Source: Nigrospora sphaerica (lineage: Eukaryota > Ascomycota > Sordariomycetes > Amphisphaeriales > Apiosporaceae). Taken from it: DNA of 64,000 nucleotides. The notes under the pieces are model-generated. The model saw only the letters and a program-made list of their open reading frames with translations, was not told the DNA's origin and did no database searches. Location of the stretch: positions 2,480,001-2,544,000 of the forward strand of contig JAGVVL010000025.1 of NCBI GenBank assembly GCA_018287875.1. The letters are read 5' to 3'. The translations under genes and the position numbers were made by a program. Of this stretch, positions 34,901 through 45,698 are shown in pieces; positions within the stretch are counted from its first letter, which is position 1, and every line of letters starts with the position of its first letter.

Positions 34901-36239
34901 GTTGGCGGCAGGAGAGGTTGCCGATCAGGTAGACAGGACGATGGTGATGTGACAGTGCCGAGTAGGGGTATCCTCCTTTACGACGGGACATTGAGATGAA
35001 GCTGCCAGGTGCTAGAACTAACAGCCGTCGACGCGCGAGCGGCCCATCGGTTGATGCATGTGAGGCGTGCACATTCACATGTGTCACGCCCCAGCCGCCG
35101 AGTTCTTGGAACTCTGCCGGGCTCTCTTAGCCAGTGCAAGTCTGGACCGGGTATACGTTGAGGGAACCTTGATTGCTGAACTCTTAGACTGTGGAAGGTC
35201 CTGACTATGTAGGTACCTTATTCTTAAGAAAGACGTCCTTCCAGCTGCTGTTGGCTGGTCGTCAATACTGTACGGTAGTGCGGCTGGTCGGACTTTATTC
35301 CACGCCAAGCTTCAATAGTGGTATTGGCGTCAGATGCCGTCCCCTCCTGCTGATCAAGCAACATCTTCATCCCCTCCCTGTCCCGCTTCCCACCGGTAGT
35401 CCTTCCCACCTGCAGGGCTCGACTGGACTAAAGCCGAATGGAACGCATCGAGGCTTTTTCCCCCTCGCCTCCCTTCCGAGTTGGGGCCCGATAGGTGAAA
35501 CGGAATGGACATGCAAGCAAGTGCGATTTCCCCTAGTTCTGAGCATTCGGGATGCGAGGTGAGTCCGTTTCTGCCTTCAATCGATTTGTGCCCTGATTTT
35601 AGTATCACCCCCAATGAGGTTACGCCATAGCGCTTGGCCAATGGCATCATAGGGGATCCCGCGCCGGACAACAGCAAGGAAGGTACAGTGGGGAGCCAAA
35701 AAAAAACGCCAATTTCTCGGAAACCGTGCTTCTCGCAACTTCAACTCCACAAGGCGTCTTGCAGCTGTCATTGCATCCCGCGGCTGGTATGCAAAATACT
35801 AAGTCCTAATAGAAATTCCGGACTTTAACGAATAAAACGGTATAACTGGGTGACTTCTACGATGTGCGTGTGTTAAGTTAATTGCAATTAAAAATCAAGC
35901 CTCTATATGGGGTTGGGGGTGGGCTGGGGATAGATTGGCGGTTTTTTCGACTCCCAACTGTACTTCTACTCCTACCACTACTACGTAATGAACCACCCCT
36001 ACCCCTGCCCCTGCCCCTGCCCCTGCCCCTGCTTACCCCATTGCAGGAAGTGCCATCGAAAAGTCTCCCGTCCCCGTCCCCGTCCTGGGTCTGGGCAGTC
36101 TAGTCAGATGTAGCACCAAATTGCTGATAAAAAAGCTTCTTTTTTTTTTCTCCCTCTGTCTAGGCCTGGCATCGCCGGAGCCACTCAGCCCAGCGTCCGC
36201 ACAGCATGAACCACGGCCTGTCCGTCGCCGTCCCCAGCA
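34901..36239. other. Intergenic between the divergent F-box and rcm1 genes
   Basis: A shared upstream region of 1.3 kb. Contains a (CCCCTG)n repeat at about 36002-36032 and a T-rich tract near 36141-36152, just before the rcm1 start. No supported gene. Confidence 0.55.
36002..36032. repeat. (CCCCTG)n simple repeat
   Basis: About five tandem hexamer copies in the upstream region of rcm1. Confidence 0.8.
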
Positions 36240-37919
36240 ATGTCTCTGTACCACGAGACGGCTGAAATCCTCCAGATCCCCGCCGCCGAGGGCGGCAATC
36301 TGAAAACTCGCATTTTCGGCAAGAAGCCCCTCAAGGCCGCGCCCCAGCAGGTCTATGCTCTGGCCCTCGAGACGTGCAAGTGGAGCGCCGTGCTGAAAGA
36401 GGTCATCGACAACTCTGGTCTTCTGCGGCTCGAGCGCAAGCTCACCCCCATCCTGGCCCTCTTGCTGGTTCACGACTTTTTACTCTCCAAGGGCGGCATA
36501 GCCCTCCCCAGTTCCCATGGCCTGCGCGCCTCGGTCGAGCGCCACAAGGCCCGGTTGTCCGCCGAACTGACGCGGGCGAGGCTCCGGAGGAAGGCCGGCA
36601 CCGTAGACGCTCTCCGGGACCAGGTTGAGGCCGCTTTTGCCGAGGCCACCAACATTTATCCTCGCTGGGTCCGCGTCAACGCCCTGCGCAGCACGCTGGA
36701 GGAACAGCTGGCCACCACCTTCCGGGACTTCACCCGAGTCGACTCGGTCAAGGACGTTGTTCTGGGGCGAGCTAACTGCTTGCTGCTTGACGAGCACGTG
36801 CCGAACCTCGTGGCCATCTCCCCCAGCTTCGAGATCATCAAGACCGAGGCTTACAGGACCGGCAAGGTAATACTGCAGGACAAGGCCTCCTGCTTCCCTG
36901 CATATCTCCTCGACGCCCGCCCCGAGGATGGCGACGCCATTGACTCCTGCTCGGCGCCGGGCAACAAGACCACCCATCTCGCTTCCATCATCCACTCCCG
37001 GGCCACCGAGCTCCAGAAGGGGCAGTCGACCGTCTACGCGTTTGAGAAGGATCCGCGTCGGGCCAAGACGCTGGAAAAGATGGTCAAGCTTGCCGGTGCA
37101 GATGACATGACGCGCATCAGCCCGGGCCAAGACTTTTTGAAAGTGCAGCCCGAGGCATCGCTGTACCAGAACGTTTCGAGTCTCCTGCTGGACCCGAGCT
37201 GCTCAGGCAGCGGTATAGTCGGCCGGGATTCCGTACCTGCCATCCATCTACCCGCGCCCGGGACTTCGAGGCTCTCTCGGAACGTCAGCGATGAACAGGG
37301 CCGCAAGCGCAAGCGAGCCACCGAGGACGCCGATCACACGGACAGGCCGGTCTTGATCGACGATGACGGCGAGAAGACTGTGCTCTCTTCGGAAAGGGAG
37401 ATGGCGTCCCGTCTGGAAGCCTTGTCGTCGTTCCAGCTCACCCTCGTTCTTCATGCTTTCAGGTTTCCGGCCGCCAAGAAGATCACCTACTCCACCTGTT
37501 CGGTTCACGCCGAGGAGAACGAGCAGGTGGTTCTGAAAGCTCTCGAGTCCGACATTGCCAGAAGTCGTGGCTGGCGCATCTTGAAACGAGAGCAACAGGT
37601 CGCGGGCATGCGCGAATGGCCCGTCCGTGGGAGCCTTGAAGCCGCCAGCGGCAACAAGGACATTGCGGACGCCTGCATCCGCTCTTACAAGGACGACGGA
37701 CGAGGCGTCATGGGCTTCTTCGTCGCCGCTTTTCAGCGGGATGGCCAACAGGTAGATGCGGCCGAGGAGAGCGCTAATGTTCGAAAGGAGGAAGCGATGG
37801 GTACACCGCCAACAGCAAAACCGGGTCGTCCCAGCGGGAGGGGTGGAACACAGGAGCAATCCGGAGCCGGGCCCTCAGGAGGCGACAGCGACAACGATTG
37901 GGGCGGATTCGACGATTAG
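36240..37919 (+). CDS. rcm1: 25S rRNA m5C methyltransferase (NSUN5 family)
   Basis: An intron-less gene for 559 residues, homologous to yeast Rcm1 and human NSUN5, nucleolar enzymes that methylate a conserved cytosine of large-subunit rRNA using S-adenosylmethionine. The N-terminal about 180 residues include YPRWVRVNALR, the usual pre-catalytic region. The SAM-binding motif DSCSAPGNKTTH starts at Asp235. Motif IV DPSCSGSG carries Cys321, and motif VI TYSTCS carries Cys420. These are the two cysteines of the m5C mechanism. A charged insertion between motifs IV and VI (about 345-385, GRKRKRATEDADHTD) resembles a nuclear signal. The C-terminus is low-complexity and ends DNDWGGFDD. Start context GCAATGTC. 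Confidence 0.93.
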   Translation: MSLYHETAEILQIPAAEGGNLKTRIFGKKPLKAAPQQVYALALETCKWSAVLKEVIDNSGLLRLERKLTPILALLLVHDFLLSKGGIALPSSHGLRASVERHKARLSAELTRARLRRKAGTVDALRDQVEAAFAEATNIYPRWVRVNALRSTLEEQLATTFRDFTRVDSVKDVVLGRANCLLLDEHVPNLVAISPSFEIIKTEAYRTGKVILQDKASCFPAYLLDARPEDGDAIDSCSAPGNKTTHLASIIHSRATELQKGQSTVYAFEKDPRRAKTLEKMVKLAGADDMTRISPGQDFLKVQPEASLYQNVSSLLLDPSCSGSGIVGRDSVPAIHLPAPGTSRLSRNVSDEQGRKRKRATEDADHTDRPVLIDDDGEKTVLSSEREMASRLEALSSFQLTLVLHAFRFPAAKKITYSTCSVHAEENEQVVLKALESDIARSRGWRILKREQQVAGMREWPVRGSLEAASGNKDIADACIRSYKDDGRGVMGFFVAAFQRDGQQVDAAEESANVRKEEAMGTPPTAKPGRPSGRGGTQEQSGAGPSGGDSDNDWGGFDD

Positions 37920-39619
37920 TCATAGAAGGGGAGGCTGGTCTTCTAGAAGCCCATGTCGCCCCGTGCTTCCTCCAATTCACTGCATTCCAACCACAGGCCC
38001 GTCCCCGAAGCCGGTTCTCGATGCCCAGCAGACATACCGGCTCACGCACCGGCGCCATCGTAGCGTACCTAGAAATACCGAGCTCCCAGTTCGGATATCT
38101 CTCGTTTGCCCGCCTGCCGCGGTTGCGGCCACTCGGGCATCCTATACGAAATGCGCGCGCGCTCTGCATAATTCCAACCCGAGCTCGTTCGGCCGTGCGT
38201 TGGGTGTCAAACAGCAACGGCTCCATCACTACTTATGCCTCGGCACGCTCAGTGCCAAGTCAGGGGGTCGCCGAGGGGTGTCCACTCCGCAGCGCGTCGT
38301 TTTTCGGGCGGGATTGTTCTAGTGGCAACTAGGGAGTACATTGGTCAGCATTCCAGTCAAGTTCGCCGAGCGGTTCGCCCGAGCTGCCAACCTCAGCGTC
38401 AACCCGATAGCGCATCCCCTGTCGGCCTTCCGACATGCCGACCTCTTATCGCAGGCGGTCGGAGTTACTGCACTGTTCGCACGGCATCACCTACGAAGGA
38501 CCTACAGAGATGCGATGGCGACCTCGATCCATCTCGATCAGCCAACGCGACCACGGGCGCGGCCGCCCCTGTGCGTTTGTGCGCAGCTGCCCCGAGTCGC
38601 CCCGGTCGCGTCCGTTCATGCGCGGCTCCTCTCCGATGACCAGTCGCAGGCTGGTTATCTTGATCCTGCCATCGGTTCGTGTAGGTATGTAAGCTGCCTC
38701 GCTGCCTCGGCACAGCGCGCGTCCGTGGTGATTGCGGCTCCACTCCCGCCCATGTCCTCTGACATTCAGTGGCAGCAGGGATCATTGCTTAGCTGCGCCC
38801 CAGGAGAATTTTTCAGCACCAGTCAGTTACTGCACAACAGGGAGAGCCGCCGCTGACTGACCACGCACCCTAGCGGCCTGACACGAGTTTGGTGGACACC
38901 AAAAGGGGTTACAGCCGCGAAAAAAAGGGCGTCCAAGGTCGTTGGGGCTCCGAGGGGGCGCATCTGGCATGTTAATACGTAGTACGATTCGAGATCGCCA
39001 CGAACAATGCCACCGAACAAGTCTAGACGCCTCTTCCGAAGATCGCGCCAGTTCCCAAAGAGATGGGTCTGGCAGATGCACTAGCCGCGGCGCGATTCGG
39101 GGCTGAACCGGCAGGGCCTGCCTACGGCCCGTTTTGTTCATGGTCAAGGGCCAACGTCCGCTGCGTATTTGCTGGGCTGAGATGGATCCGGCCGGACATT
39201 CGAGCCCAAACGGGCAAACCGCCCAGCGGCGGGCTTTGTGTTAAGTCCGCCGCAACCCGATATCCGGGCATCCTCTTGCACAACCCCCCCTGTCCAACGG
39301 CCCGGGACGCCCACACTTCTGCTCTGAAGGCTTTTGTGCAGCCCCTCGGCCCATCATGGAACTACGGGGTGCCGTGGCCTTGTTTTTGCTAAGGGGGCCC
39401 CCACGGAGGTGACTGATCCCGTCGACGGGGCAGGGTAAAGTCCGAACGGGGTGACCACCGGCTTGATAAAAGGACGAGGCCCTGTCCGTCGTATGTAGTT
39501 GTCCACCCGCTTTCGGTAGGACACCTCGCACACGGCTGACGACTACCCTCGCCTTGCCTCCTATACCACCGTATCGACTCCCGAACACGGCGGCGGCTAT
39601 ACGATCGACCCCAGGCACC
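37920..39619. other. Intergenic between rcm1 and the MFS gene
   Basis: 1.7 kb with only short or overlapping frames. No supported gene, RNA or repeat. Confidence 0.5.
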
Positions 39620-41622
39620 ATGTCGGCCATGCCTGTCTCTTCCTCGTCGTCCATGACGGTCAGCGAGCCGAAACAAGATGTCGAGTCTCAGAAGCCCCTC
39701 GGGGGCACCTCTTATTTCAAGCTCCTGATGGACCAGGGCGGCGTCACGCCCGAGGTCATCGCTTGGCGGTACCGGGGAAACGGAACCGAGGAGGATCCGT
39801 TCCTCGTCGACTTCATCGAAAACGACCCGAAGAACCCCATGAAGTTTCCCCAGTGGAAGAAGTGGTCCATCACCCTCATCCAGGCCGTTGCTGTGCTCGC
39901 CGTGGCTTTCGTCAGCACGGCTTACAGCGGAGGCGTGGTGCAGATCATCCATGAGTTTCAGGTGCCCACCATCATTGCTATCCTCGGCGTCTCTCTGTTC
40001 GTGACGGGCTTTGCAGTTGGGTGAGTGGGAACCTCCTTTCCTCGTCGTCCCCCCGGGCGAGTGGCAACTGACAGCCGGGACAGACCTTTGATATGGGCAC
40101 CCCTCTCCGAGCTCTACGGCAGACAGTACCTGTTCTTCTTTACTTACATGGCCCTCACCGCCTTCAACGCTGGTGCCGCTGGCGCCAGCAACATCCAGAC
40201 CTTGATCATCCTGCGCTTCTTGGCCGGCACCTTTGGTGCTTCCCCCATGACCAACGCCGGTGGCGTCATTGCCGATATGTTCTCGGCCAACGAGCGAGGC
40301 ATGGCAACGGCCGTGTTCGCGACCGCACCGTATGTTTTCACAACCTTCATTTTGCCCGCACCGAGAAGGCGCCGGCCTCCTCCCCTTTCTTGGGGTTTTT
40401 CCTTGCTCGACGTCAACTCGCGGAATGTGCTGACTCGCGCGCCCTAGATTCCTCGGCCCCTCCATCGGACCCATCGCCGCCGGATTCCTCGGCCAGGCGG
40501 GTGGCTGGCGCTGGATTGAGGGCCTGATGGCCGCCTTCACCGGTGTTGTGTGGATCGCCGTCACGCTGTACGTGCCCGAGACTTACACGCCCGTCATCCT
40601 CCGCCGGCGCGCCGAGAAGCTGTCGAAACTCACGGGCCGTGTGTACATCTCGTCCCTCGACGCCGGCAAGCCCAGGAAGACGGTGGCGGACCAGTTCAAG
40701 GTGGCGCTGTCGCGGCCCTGGAAGCTCCTGTTCAGAGAGCCTATCGTCCTGTTCACTGCGCTCTTCATGGCTATCGTCTACGGCACGCTGTACATGATGT
40801 TCGCCGCCTTCCCCATCGTCTTCCAGCAGCAGCGCCACTGGTCGGCCGGTATCTCCGGTCTGGCCTTCCTCGGCGTCCTCGTCGGTATGATGATGGCCGT
40901 CGCGTACAGTATCTACGACAACAAGCGCTACGCCCGCGTGGCCGAGGCCTGCGGAGGCAGTGCGCCGCCCGAGGCTCGCCTGCCCACGGCCATGATCGGC
41001 GCCTGCCTGCTTCCCATCGGCCTCTTCTGGTTCGCCTGGACCAACGGTCTCGACGTTCACTGGATTGTGCCCATCATCGCCAGTGGCTTCTTCGGAGCCG
41101 GGCTGGTGCTCGTGTTCCTCAGTCTCATGAACTACCTGGTGGACTCGGTAAGTCGCATACAGCCTAAGCACCCGTTGCAACCGTGCCCCCCAGCTGACCT
41201 TTACCCCCTCTCAGTACGTCGTCTACGCCGCCTCGGTCCTCGCCGCCAACGCCGTCCTCCGCTCCCTGCTCGGCGCCGCCTTCCCCTTGTTCACGACGGA
41301 CATGTACCACAACCTGGGCATCCACTGGGCGTCGACGATCCCGGCCTTCCTGTCGCTCGTCTGCGTGCCCTTCCCCTTCCTCTTCTACAAGTACGGCGCC
41401 AAGATCCGGTCCAGGTGCAAGTACGCCGCCGAGGCGGCCCAGGTGCTTGCCGAGATGCGCGCCATGCAGGAGGGCGCACCCACTGAGGCGGCCGACACTG
41501 CCTCGGTCAGTCCGTCGGCCGAGAAGGAGCCCGAGCAGGTCGACACCCTCGCCGTCAACTCGGACAGCGACAGCGTCCTGTCGCCCGCCGCCGCCCGGGA
41601 GGGCGCCGTGGCGCCAAAGTGA
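39620..41622 (+). CDS. MFS drug/polyamine:H+ antiporter (DHA1)
   Basis: A plasma-membrane exporter of the major facilitator superfamily, DHA1 (Tpo1/Flr1-like) branch, 584 residues. Exons are 39620-40020, 40084-40329, 40448-41147 and 41215-41622, with GT-AG introns and an intact frame. The N-tail is cytosolic and acidic ([16 protein letters not shown], typical of this branch). Twelve hydrophobic segments follow. The MFS loop 2-3 signature is [14 protein letters not shown], and the segment 5 motif is [14 protein letters not shown] tail of about 80 residues is acidic and Ser-rich ([14 protein letters not shown]). Substrate unknown. In-frame codons reach an earlier ATG at 39554 that would add 22 residues; the start is therefore uncertain. 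No regulator or biosynthetic gene is next to it. Confidence 0.92.
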
Positions 41623-42132
41623 GCCCCAAGGAGGGATCGGAAGAGAAAAGAAGGCGTCAAAAGACGTATACCATAATATGCCCGGCTCTCCATCGGGCGA
41701 CAAACTCCTGCACGGGCCGGAGCGGGCCAGTACGCATCAGTCAGGATGCACGAAAGCGGATTTGTCATAGATTTCATGATACCCTATATATAGAATGCCG
41801 GTTCCGGCACAGCGAACGAAGGACATAACATGGAGTTACGACCTGAACGAGTCGCAGTTGTCATTTAGCATAGCGTTTGGCTGGGAAAAATATATTTGCC
41901 CTACTCATACTCAGATAATGGACCGTGTGACAGCGTCACAATCGCGACTGCCGAGAATTCGTTTTCACGTTCCCATTGTTGTAAGCCTCGTTCGACCTGG
42001 CTGGTTGTAAGTGTATGGATATTCCACGCCTGATCCAACCGTGTACTTCGGATAGGCACGTCTCGCTCGTGGATATGCCCCGCGCCGTGAAGCCCAGATG
42101 ACAACAGATGCGAACTCTTTTGCACACACTCT
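41623..42132. other. Intergenic, convergent 3' flanks
   Basis: Lies between the convergent ends of the MFS and PDI-like genes. No gene seen. Confidence 0.55.
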
Positions 42133-42192
42133 CCTCTCTCCCTCTCTCCCTCTCTCCCTCTCTCCCTCTCTCCCTCTCTCCCTCTCTCCCTC
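42133..42192. repeat. (CCCTCTCT)n microsatellite ending at a stop codon
   Basis: About seven and a half perfect 8-bp units. The last base is adjacent to the stop codon of the PDI-like gene (42193-42195), so the array is the start of its 3' UTR. Confidence 0.9.
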
Positions 42193-43849
42193 TTAGAGTT
42201 CATCCCGGCCATTGATCCTAATATTGAGGCCGGGAAACTTGGCAATGGAGACGCGCGGGTTGGCACGGATGCGGCCGGGCATGTCGCCGCGGGCCGGGGC
42301 GGGCGTGGCGGCGGCGCCGTCGGGGGACCAGGGGGCGACGCGGCCCTGCCAGACGTCGAGCCCCCACTTCTGGAGGGCGTCGGCGGTGACGGGGGCGCCG
42401 CGGGGGTACGGGTAGACGCGGTCGCGCGACAGCTGGTGGACGGCGCCGGCGGGGAGGGCGGCGCCGGCGAGGCCCAGCGCCGCCGGCAGGTCCGGGAACT
42501 CGGCCGGGTCCACCGTCGCCATGGTCAGGCTGTCGTAGTAGCTGCGCGCCATCTTCCGCAGCGACCGCCGCAGCTCGGCGCGCTCGGCCTCGCCCGCCGC
42601 CAAGACGTAGACCATGGTCCATCCGCGCTGGTTTCGGCGGGTTAGCTGCCGTGGCCCTGGGCACGGGGGCCTCATCTCCTCCCCGAGGGTGGCCTCTCGG
42701 CTCGTGTACTTACGTCCAGGAGGCGTTGGTGGTTTCGGGGCGTCAGCTCGGCAATGACGGGCCGCTGGAGAATACACGCATGTGTCGTCAGTGCCGAGGA
42801 CCCTCAGTTTCAAGAAAGGGGGCGGCGTAGGATAGGCGTCTCGTGGTGCCTCGGCCCCGCCGGCAGCGTAGGTTACGTACCGACGCTTCCACCACAAATG
42901 CCCTCAGGGAGGCGACGTCGAACGGGCCGCCGAAATCCCGCGTTTCGCCTTCGAGGGCGCGGTGGCACTTGAAGGCTGGGGGCTCGACACCCTCGGCTTC
43001 GCGGGTCGACTCGTCGGTGCTCACGCCAAAGGTGAACTCGTCACGGAACTCGGCGGCCACCTCGGCGAGGGCGGCGCGCGACGCCTCGTCGCCGGCGGCC
43101 AGGTAGGCCAAGAAGACGGTGTCGTCAACCGACTTGAAGCCGTCGTGGGCCTCGGCGGCGACGTCCGACACGGCCGGGCGCCGGGCGCGCTCCACCCATG
43201 CCTGGATCCTGCGGCGGAATTAGCAGGCGGCCACGGGCAGGAGGCCGGGCCGGCAGGGAGGGGGGATAGGGGGCAGGTCACGAACGCAGATGACCGTCTG
43301 GGCCCGACGTAGGTCGACCGGGCCTCGCCGCCCTCGAACAGCTTGAAGCCGGGGTACGAAGCGACGCCGTAGCGCCCGCATATGTCCGTCTGAGAACAGT
43401 CGATGCTGAGCCCCGGGACACCCAACACGGACGCGGCAGCCGTCCATTCCGCCTCCCAGGCGGCTGACCTCTCCCTGCAATGCACGTGTCAGTACGCCCG
43501 AACGACAAGGGGTATCCGTCGGGAAGGGCGTTGGCCACTCACTCAGATGGCTACAAACAGAGTCCCGGACCTTGTTAGCCAAGCACCAGCGGCATTCCGA
43601 CGCTACACCCGCCCAGCGTCAACGAAAGCGGTGATTTCATACCGCGACAACTGCGCTACCTTGTCAGTTCTCTTTCCAAAGTTATGCGTGTTCTTGGGGA
43701 GGGGGGCATCTCGGCTTACAGGCCACCACCACGACCTCGAGGCTTTGGACGGCCGTTTCCAGCTCGGCTGGCGTCGTGTGTTCCCATGCCGAGGCCCCGC
43801 GGGCCAAGACACTTGTCAGCCAAGCGAGCGACAGGAGATTCCGGGTCAT
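42193..43849 (-). CDS. PDI-like ER protein without visible CxxC, ends RDEL
   Basis: Related to protein disulfide isomerase. A signal peptide opens the protein (MTRNLLSLAWLTSVLARGASA). A thioredoxin-like a domain follows: a beta strand SLEVVVVA, then a conserved half with LSIDCSQTDICGRYGVASYP. A b-like part (SVDDTVFLAYLAAGDEASR) and a b' part beginning RPVIAELTPRNHQRLLD come next. The second catalytic (a') domain is absent, and the protein ends INGRDEL, an HDEL-like ER retrieval signal. Exons are 43849-43720, an 8-base exon 43550-43543, 43474-43295, 43208-42881, 42764-42714 and 42627-42193. The joints of the last four are clean. The first exon is one base out of phase with PSEERSAAWEAEW, so either the 5' model is wrong or a frameshift exists. 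No CGHC is found at the active-site position. Confidence 0.75.
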
Positions 43850-44450
43850 GACGGCGTGAGGAGAACGAAGGCAGGCGGGTGGCAGGAAGGGAAGGGGGCT
43901 ATGGGGGAATGCTCCGGGGAAGACAGCCCGGCCAACGTTGATGGAGAGGAAGAAGATGTCAGTCTCGTTGTCCGCCTGGCAGTCAGGGGCGTTTCACCAC
44001 GGACCTGTCGCTTGGGTTGGGTTAAAGACCCGGCTATGGACAAGGATGGGCGAATGCGTGCAGGTGCGCATGGACCATGCAGGTGGGAAATGGAGTAGGA
44101 GACGTCTCTGTCTGTCGTTGTTCTCTTTCTGCTCGCATCCTCATCGTACCCTTTGTGATGATTACAGCCAGACGTCCGAAAAGGGAAAACCAAACGGAAG
44201 GCCATTCCGGCGCTTTGCACCGTGCAGAGAGGGACGAGGCTCACACACGGCCAGCAGTGTAAAAACACCTAGGTAGTCACCATCTACCCAAATGGTTGCC
44301 GCGTCTCTTTAGGCCGAGAAGGGACAACCCCGCGTTTGCGTCCCGTAATGAATTTGATTTAATACCTCTGCCCAATAACTACCCGTTGATTGACTTTGTT
44401 CTCAAAAAAAGGATACTGGCATTAATTGGTGACATGCAAAAAGTAAAGAT
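43850..44450. other. Intergenic between the PDI-like gene and tRNA-Phe
   Basis: Upstream region of the PDI-like gene. On the minus strand a TTTTT run at about 44437-44441 follows the tRNA and can serve as its terminator. Confidence 0.55.
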
Positions 44451-44505
44451 TGCGGCCAGTGTGGATTGAACACACGACCTTCAGATTTTATTCCTGAAGT
44501 TGAGG

Positions 44506-44536
<31 letters not shown>

Positions 44537-44542
44537 GTCCGC
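44451..44542 (-). tRNA. tRNA-Phe (GAA) with a 19-nt intron
   Basis: A 92-nt gene. The 5' half to position 37 is 44542-44506 (GCGGACATAGCTCAGTTGGG start; A box), with anticodon GAA in the loop CTGAAGA. The intron is 44505-44487, one base after the anticodon, the canonical place. It contains CTTCAG, which can pair with the CTGAAG of the anticodon region. The T arm GTGTG-TTCAATC-CACAC is perfect. The acceptor stem GCGGACA/TGGCCGC has one A:G mismatch at pair five. Discriminator A. Confidence 0.96.
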
Positions 44543-45698
44543 TTTTTTGTTGTGGTATTTCTGTTTTACTAGGTTTATATCCAAAGCTCTCTGTGAGTGA
44601 GTGGAGTTCCAAACAGAGGCCGTCCTTGATCATATTCTGCGTGTTAAAAAAGAGTGGTCAATAAGCAGCCGAGCTGAGAGAATTGTGTGCGGCTGCAAAT
44701 GATGGACCAAGTGAAGTGTGGGGCGGCTGTCTTGACAAATTCGTTGCTCTGCTTTTGAATGGCGCCGTAAACCAAGCCAGTGTACGGACCTGAACAGGTT
44801 TTATCTCTTTGGAGGGTACGAAGGGGGAGGAGGATGGGCAAGGGCGTGTACCTAACCACGGGTAGGTAGAAACTGAGCGATGTCTATTCATCGACCGGAC
44901 AGGCTCTCGATTGTAGGTCAGGTCGCCCCCCTCTTGAAAACAACCACGCTTCTCCCTAACTCGCGGCCGGCGACCTATGTACCTTACCATAGCAAGGCAG
45001 AGCCGGGGCGGCAGGCAAAGACCCTCCTCGGCCATCCTCCGTCGCTCGGCGTATCACCCCTTCGCACAATGGGCGCAGGACGAGGCCCCGACGGCATACA
45101 AGAAGAAGAAAAAAACGCCCATCCGCTTCCGCAATAACCGACGGGATGTCAGCGGGAACCGACGCAACGGCCAGGGCCCTCCCTCTCGCCCCGGCCCCTA
45201 GGGAACGGACGGATCCACCGAAGATCAGGACCAGGCGTAATTTCCCCTGCCGCTGAAACGTACCCTCTATCCTAGTGGACAGCGCCCCCCCGACTGGCGC
45301 GTTTCAATTACAGGGCGGCATGGGGCCGCGGGGATTGGCCCGCGCTGGCAGAGCCGGTAGATCCCAAATCTCATGCGACCTTCTTCGCACGCAGAACAAG
45401 GATGAGGCCGGCCTGTCTGCGTCGTTCCCCATTCAGCACAGCTAGGACCCATGAGGCCTACGACGGGTTTGAATACACACAATTCACGCATCTTCGGAGA
45501 GGGGACCGTCAATGGTTTTAATGGGACAGGCATAGGACGGTTTTAACAGCGGCATCCAAGGCCCATATGTACAATTCGAAAATTAGGGTATAGACGCAAG
45601 CTAGGGAAAGAAAAAATCAATCCGAGCCTGTCCCGGGAGGGAATGCGTTCGGTTCGCCCACCCAAGATGCCCGGCCTTGTCCACGCATCCCCGCTCCC
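44543..45698. other. Intergenic between tRNA-Phe and the GPI protein
   Basis: No supported gene. The part next to 45699 is the 3' flank of the GPI-anchored protein gene. Confidence 0.5.
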
